Shown here piece by piece: positions 58,426-64,000 of a DNA stretch of 64,000 nucleotides. The DNA lies in NCBI GenBank assembly GCA_000349905.1, contig KB722737.1, positions 1,206,928-1,270,927 of the forward strand. The letters are read 5' to 3'. How positions within the stretch are numbered: position 1 is the stretch's first letter; each line of letters begins with the position of its first letter. The notes below the pieces were generated by a model. The model had not been told where the DNA came from. It made no database searches and worked only from the letters and a program-made list of their open reading frames with translations. Both the position numbers and the translations under genes were made by a program. The DNA is from Volvariella volvacea V23. Lineage: Eukaryota > Basidiomycota > Agaricomycetes > Agaricales > Pluteaceae.

Positions 58426-61400
58426 CTAGATTAGCTCGGCCAAATTTTGGATAGCAGTTTGAATAGGAATAAGCTCGTTGACCTTTTCCCCAAACTTGTG
58501 CCTAGACACCTGATCGGGTGTCTCGTCGCGGTCATCGTCGAGATAGATATTAATCGACCTCTCCATTTCTGCCTGGAGTTGTTTGAGAGGGGATGGCGCG
58601 TTAGGGCCATCGTCGAAGGGATAATACTCGAATGTCGGGCCAGCATGTCGACCACCGCCAACTTCCTGCTGAACCATATATCTTGCCAAAGGCGCCAATA
58701 CACCCATCATCAAACCGTAAAGGTTTTGGAGGATGAATTTGTGGCGATCATCAGAGGTGGGAACTCTCCACAGCGTCTGAATGGTAAGCAGCAAGAACGA
58801 GTATGCAGCGTTGAAGGTGGTGGCAACCTGATTTAATGCAAGTTAGGAAATAGTCTCATTAAAAATGCTAACAAGGTGCCGCACCTGCTTGAGCTTAGGG
58901 TCGCGATAGCTGCCTTTGCGTGGGTTGTCGAGGACATTCCAGAGATTATCCGGATTGAGCAGGTCATTATCTTCGCTCCAGTAAATCTCGCTGAAGATCT
59001 CGTAGTGCGACTTCTCAAGCCGGTCTTTGTCATCATAAGGATCTTTATATTCGAATCCTTCTCCTTGTTCCACAATAATCTTGATCGCCTTTTCGGCGTC
59101 GCCGAGGTTCCTGATTACAACGGAGCCACCAGCATCAAGCCAATGTGGTTGGTATCCTCGTCCAGGGTGGAATTGGTATTCGTCCTTGCCCTGAGGGAAC
59201 AAATTTTGTTCGCCTATCGTGTCGTTCAATAACACCAAACCTGTGATAGCGAAGTTAGCATTTTGGTAGCGTCAGAGGTTTGTGGATGCATTACCATCCT
59301 GTATGGCTTTATAGAATTGCGCAAGCGTGTGGTATTTGTCTGGTTCTGCCTGTGCATTAGGCTGTGCTGGCTTTTCAATCTATAAAAAAGTTAGTATGCA
59401 CTCAATCAACGAGACAATAATATACCTGTAGGAAACTCTTGAGATTCTCTTTATCGAGCTTTCTGAGGTTGAGAGATACTGGAGGATCGGCGTGCCCGAG
59501 CATGTCAGATGGATAGGTAGGGATCCTGTAAGGATCATATAGAATTGGATTTCCTCCCGTAGCAACTAAAATGTTCCCAGCTAAACTGAGGTGCAACATT
59601 TCCTCCGCCACGACACCTTTGGGTGGGTAAAGTAAATCACAGGCTTGCATGGTTGGTGAGAGGCTTACCTCGCACTGCAGCTGTTAACGGATTATAGTAC
59701 CTCGGATCGCTGGTGAACCTTGCAGGGGTTTTGACACTGTACATGGCATATAAGTAGATGGGAATTGTGGATAGTTCCACTTGGATCGCAGTCTGCAAAT
59801 GCTCGTGTAATTCCTCGAGGGTACGTATCTCTCCGTTCTCTGGGAATTCAGGGAATCTAAGAGGAACGTGTAGTCGCCGCTGTGGAGGGTCCGGCAGAGA
59901 TAGAACAGGAGCAGGATTGATTGACGCGCTACGTGCGGTCTCAATGAAGATGGGCTGCTCCGTTTCAGTGACGTAGTTTTTTCCATCCCGCTGGGCGATT
60001 ATGCCAAGCAGATGCCACTTCTTGACCATATCTGAGTTCGCATAGTATGGCTGGACCGGGAATTCATCTAATATGGACATTCAAGACGAGTAGGATACGA
60101 GGGGAGTATCTACTGTACCTGTATAGTTCGGGCGTATACCTCGTTCCCATGGTCGTCGGGTTTCCTTGACAAACAACTTGGCAAGATTGGCGGGGCTTAA
60201 ACGCAAGTTTTGGTTTTGGAAAAGAATTTGCTTATAGGTATCTTCGGGAAGAACTGCATCTGGTCGCACTGCAGGCCACCTAAAACATATCATCTTAGAA
60301 TGGGAGTGCGTTTCGTTACCATTCCTCGTACCAATAGTTTCTGCACAAGTAGAAGTCACCTAACCTAAATTCAGCACGCCGAGGAAAGCAGAACCAAGGT
60401 GCTACGCACTTTGCCATGGAAGCGACAGGAACCTCGTTAGATCCCCCGCCTCAATGTACGGATCAATGGCGAATGGGGTCTCAAAGTTGTATGTAGTCTT
60501 TTCTTCCATATTCCACGACGCCTCCAGGCCTGGGTAGAGCGGTGCTCCTATTGTCGGGTCTAAAGCCGCCTTCGTCAGTGCTGCAGGTTGGTCCTTCTTA
60601 GGAATATCATCAAAGTTCAATATCGGTGGAGTATCAATAGTGAAATCGCGTTTAGCCCATTTCACCAGACGATCGTATTGCAGTTCGGTGATCGATGCAA
60701 ACGAGGTTGGATCGCCGGAGGTTGTACGGCCTGGTCGTCTATCAGTAATAATTCCTCCCTAGCTCTTCCATCTTACCTCCATCACCGGACAGCCAAGGCA
60801 TGAAGTAGGGGTACGCCTGGCCAAATCGTGCGCCATCGTATTCGGGATTTGTCCACGGAAGCCGCATCCTCCCCAGAACTCCTTGCTTGATAGCGTCGTC
60901 ATTAGGATCCTTGCTTTTCAGTGCTTTAAGCCAATTCTCGTCAAAGAAATTTCCTGGTCCTCCAGGGCCTATCAGAAACAAGAAAAGGGAGATGAGTCGC
61001 AAAAACTGAAACCAAATCGTACTAATCTTACCGTGTCCGCCGGTGGCTTGAATATTAACCCAACTCAATAGTGGAGGTCGTTGAAGAAGTGGCCATATAT
61101 GCTCATACCATTTAACCTCACCAACATCGTATTCTGTGCCTTGATCCTTAGCCTCAGCGCGTTTCTTTTGCTCATATACTTCCTCGATCAAGTCGTATAG
61201 GGTCGTAGGCTGATAGACTCCTCTTGCATAATCGGGCGGACCAACAAGAACGCGGGCTTTGGTAGGAACATCCTCCCAGCTATGAAACAAGCTCAGGGAT
61301 GCATACAGTCACATCGAGCAGGGAAGAGCGCTCACTTTCCACCATCATAACGAACTTGCGCGGTGATCCATCCATCGGAAGTGTCGTCAATCCACCCAGG

Positions 61401-62194
61401 TGTATTAAAGTCATCACTGATCAGAGGATTCTCTGGGTCTAGGATATTGCGTGACAATCCACGACCCCCAAGAATGACAAGGCGGCCCTGATCGTCTGAC
61501 CGGGCTTCCCCGAGGTAGACCTTGGTTTTCTTGTAGACCGTAGGTGGATTAATTAACCCATCTGTCCCCTCGAACGTTCCTTCGAGCACCTTGTGTTCGT
61601 TATCGGGATCAATTTGCACCACGTCTGTCCTGATGATTAGACGGTTACGCTCATTTGGATCGTTCTAGAGAACATCATTTGTATACCACCTTCCTGAGAT
61701 GCTCCAACTCACCTCGGCTTGTACGTCGGGATTCCTCAAACTCCTGTAACCTGGCTTGAATTGTCCCTCATAGCGACCTGATGTATGTTAGTAGATGTAC
61801 CTAGATCCATAAATTACATACCCAAGAACTTGTACCAGGATGCTTTCTTGTTAGCGAGTTGAACGGTCCACCTGATATCGAAGCCATTTTTGTTTGTGAC
61901 CTCATGTTTAGCAACACCGTTGCTGAGGGCATAGACTCTGAATCTAGCAGCCTGGAGGGGGGGTATCAATAGCGGAGTATTTGGCACAAAGAGGACATTT
62001 ACCTGGCGCTTGACTTTTCCGTATTGGTCTTTGTACCCTCCAGGCGGTTCGTCGAAGCGTCCTGGAACCTCAGGGGCGTAAAACCATCCATCGTTGATGT
62101 TAGGCTCCTCGGAGTTTCCAACTCTGGCTAGGCCAATGGGAGGGTAAATCGCATAGCCGTCAATGCACTCAAAGTCGATGGTTTCGTCAGGCAT
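58426..62194 (-). CDS. LodA-like quinoprotein oxidase fused to a VioB/RebD-type ferritin-like domain
   Basis: About 14 exons give roughly 1040 aa. LodA-like part (about 1-600): MPDETIDFECIDGYAIYPPI, IGLARVGNS, DGWFYAPEVPGRFDEPPGGY, AARFRVYALSNG, WTVQLANKKASWYKFLG, GWIDDTSDGWITAQV, ARVLVGPPDYARGVYQPTTL, LLSWVNIQATGGHG, GPGNFFDENW, YPYFMPWLSGDGG, ELQYDRLVKW, LDPTIGAPLYPGLEASW, LTRFLSLPWQ, then SDFYLCRNYWYEEWWPAVRP. These are the marks of bacterial lysine/glycine oxidases that carry cysteine tryptophylquinone and release H2O2. The Trp is at 60414-60416. The expected partner Cys seems replaced by Thr (60552-60554). The ferritin-like part (about 650-1000) has ELHEHLQTAIQVELSTIPIY and GVVAEEMLHLSLAGN, with Glu and ExxH as diiron ligands. 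It ends ELIPIQTAIQNLAELI. No signal peptide was seen. The substrate is unknown. All splices looked at keep the frame. Confidence 0.82.
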
Positions 62195-64000
62195 TGGTAC
62201 TGATGAACAGTCTCCGTATCGATGAGATATAGTCTGTCAAATAAGGTGTCGAAGAGGACGGAGGGTTGAGTAGAAGCTCAATGCTTTTGGGACATACAGC
62301 CACTTCTTTTATTCAACGTATGAGTCCAAATGAAGATATGGTCTTATGAGATTGTCTGGTGACCTAGGCAGATGACCCAATCCATAAAGATAGTGGAAAG
62401 AAAAGGGCATCTTGACACAATGGCAGGGCTGCTCCAAGTTGACCAAGAACTTGCTTTCTTGCGGTGGAGTGTAGTTATCTATTGCTCAGTGGGTAATATT
62501 AAGCATTTGTGCCACTAACCTGGGGAACCAACCAATGAGAGATGTAAGATTATCACTGACATCGGGAGCCAGGAATAAGGTTTAGGTAGTTGACATCCGA
62601 ATTTGCTAAGCTAGGGAGTGATCGCTAACATAGTTGCAGGTTTCAGGCAATTCTTGTCGCAAAGTTGTGAATGGAAGCGCGGCGAGGTGTCTGTCTGAGC
62701 ACGTTTTTATGCCCAGATTATGTCACCGATCCAATTGGCCAAGTTCTACATGGAATGCTCGTTCGTTATGGCCTTATGCAGGTTATGTACCGTGCGGTGC
62801 GATAAGCCCTGAGGATTTTGACATCACTATGGTCAACACTTTAGTAAACCATGTTCAATGCTATACTAACCTCCCTTCAAATTTTCCGATACAGAAGTTC
62901 GTGAAGGTAAAGAAAAATATTATTTTGTACATAGTCGCACAGTAATCTATGGGGTTGACTTCGGTTTTTGTATTCGAACCACCATACGTGTTACCTACTG
63001 TAGACTACTTTCTAGTGCTGTGGCACACGCTGGGCTCCTCAAGCTCTGAGTCAAGCGCATAGTAAGACTCGGAGGAATTAGAATGGACCTGTCGAATTCG
63101 CAGTCCGCACCATTCACAAGATAACGATAACGAGCACGACTGTTGCATACTGCCAGTACTTGAAAGGATTTATGTCTTTAGAGATCGCCTAGAACAAGTT
63201 GATAGCGGACGGAGGGGCTCTGGATCAACCGTCTCATTACGATAAGCAGCCAAGTATGTTCCAATCAACTTCAAGTTCTCGATTTTGTGCTGGATGTGTG
63301 TCCGAGATTGAGTCCAATTGCTCACATATAAGCTCTGAGAGAAGTGGAATCGGGCACCGTTCAAGCTACTCATTCAAACGCACCGCCGGCAGTGTATGAG
63401 AGTGGAACTTGCTAATCTCGAAGACCAACGGAGTAATTGTGGTGGTGGTTATTGGATCAAACAGAGACAACCAATCAGAGGCAGTTGATTACAGGTACTG
63501 ATTGATGGCCAAGCATTGGCCCTGTCAATCGCGATAACTCGACTAGAAATCAGCTGAATTCTATTGGCCATACATAGAATACCACTCCGGTGAATCTAGA
63601 GCCCCGAGTCGATAAATGCGCATAACTTGGATCAATCAAGGACTAAACTATTTTGACAGTGCTGCTAAAATAGGCACAAACCATACACGGCCTCGCTGAG
63701 ATGGCCTCATGATCTGATCAGATAGAAGCTGTATGGCGAATGCCATGAAATAAAATGACAAAAGGGCTGGGAGCCAGTGGTACGTGCGGTGGGTGGAACT
63801 TTCCATGAACGTGAAATTTGGAATCAAGAAATTCCTTCTGGACTTCGCAAGCGTTGTCATTCATGATCAGACGCATTGCTCCACAGGAACTAACTGGGTT
63901 AATGGGCCCAATTGACCTGAAAAAATGGTACTCTATTCTTGCTGTTCGGCACCGATGCAAGACCTTTGTCTAGAAGCACCTCTTTACCATGTCTGCTGCA
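62195..64000. other. Window end, no supported gene
   Basis: Upstream of the LodA-like gene. Open frames here are short and shadow-like; I see no conserved motif, RNA gene or repeat. The first few hundred bases should contain the promoter of the LodA-like gene. Confidence 0.45.

Overview
The window is nuclear DNA of a filamentous basidiomycete, most likely an Agaricomycete. Nearly every gene carries several 45-70 nt GT...AG introns. The gene set is typical of that group: a DUF4246 relic, a NACHT/NLR-like relic, a GPI-anchored GH18 chitinase, pepsin-like protease and fungal 7TM receptor. Two runs of 100 N (28045-28144 and 43111-43210) are assembly gaps. Several frame breaks, some at homopolymers, mean the base-level sequence should be treated with caution. 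I cannot place the species; Cantharellales (Rhizoctonia-like) is only a guess.

Layout. 0-9 kb: the 3' end of a 7TM receptor, a DUF4246 pseudogene, ARL3/ARFRP1 (-), V-ATPase c'' VMA16 (+), a YMC-type mitochondrial carrier (-) and a C2H2 zinc-finger protein (+). 9-16 kb: gene-poor, nothing convincingly coding. 16-19 kb: chitinase and a CoA-binding-domain protein, both (-). 19.7-23.7 kb: a decayed NACHT gene, then an AT-rich gene-like tract interrupted by an 877-bp DNA-transposon-like insertion with target duplication. 23.7-34.4 kb: SLD5 (-), a degenerate truncated adenylate cyclase (-), the Mcy1/Cys12-type cysteine-synthase-like gene (+) and the GPI-transamidase subunit GAB1/PIG-U (-). 35-50 kb: aspartic protease (-), a fungal-specific low-complexity protein (-), PGK1 (+), CTR9 (+), a tRNA-Tyr with intron and a CDC11-type septin (-). 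50.8-62.2 kb: a short-chain dehydrogenase (+), then three genes in tandem on the minus strand: a LodB-like flavoprotein and two LodA-like proteins. The last 1.8 kb holds nothing I can support.

Most intact genes are housekeeping: vesicle traffic (ARL3), vacuole acidification (VMA16), glycolysis (PGK1), replication (SLD5), transcription elongation (CTR9), septin ring (CDC11) and GPI anchoring (GAB1). The most interesting part is 52.5-62.2 kb. In bacteria LodA is a cysteine-tryptophylquinone amino-acid oxidase and LodB is the flavoprotein needed to make its cofactor. Here a LodB-like gene lies beside two LodA-like genes. The LodA-like proteins are fused to a C-terminal VioB/RebD-type ferritin-like domain. 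Both keep the PWQ tryptophan motif but appear to lack the cross-linking cysteine. The upstream copy looks intact; the downstream copy has a frame break and a collapsed ferritin-like domain.
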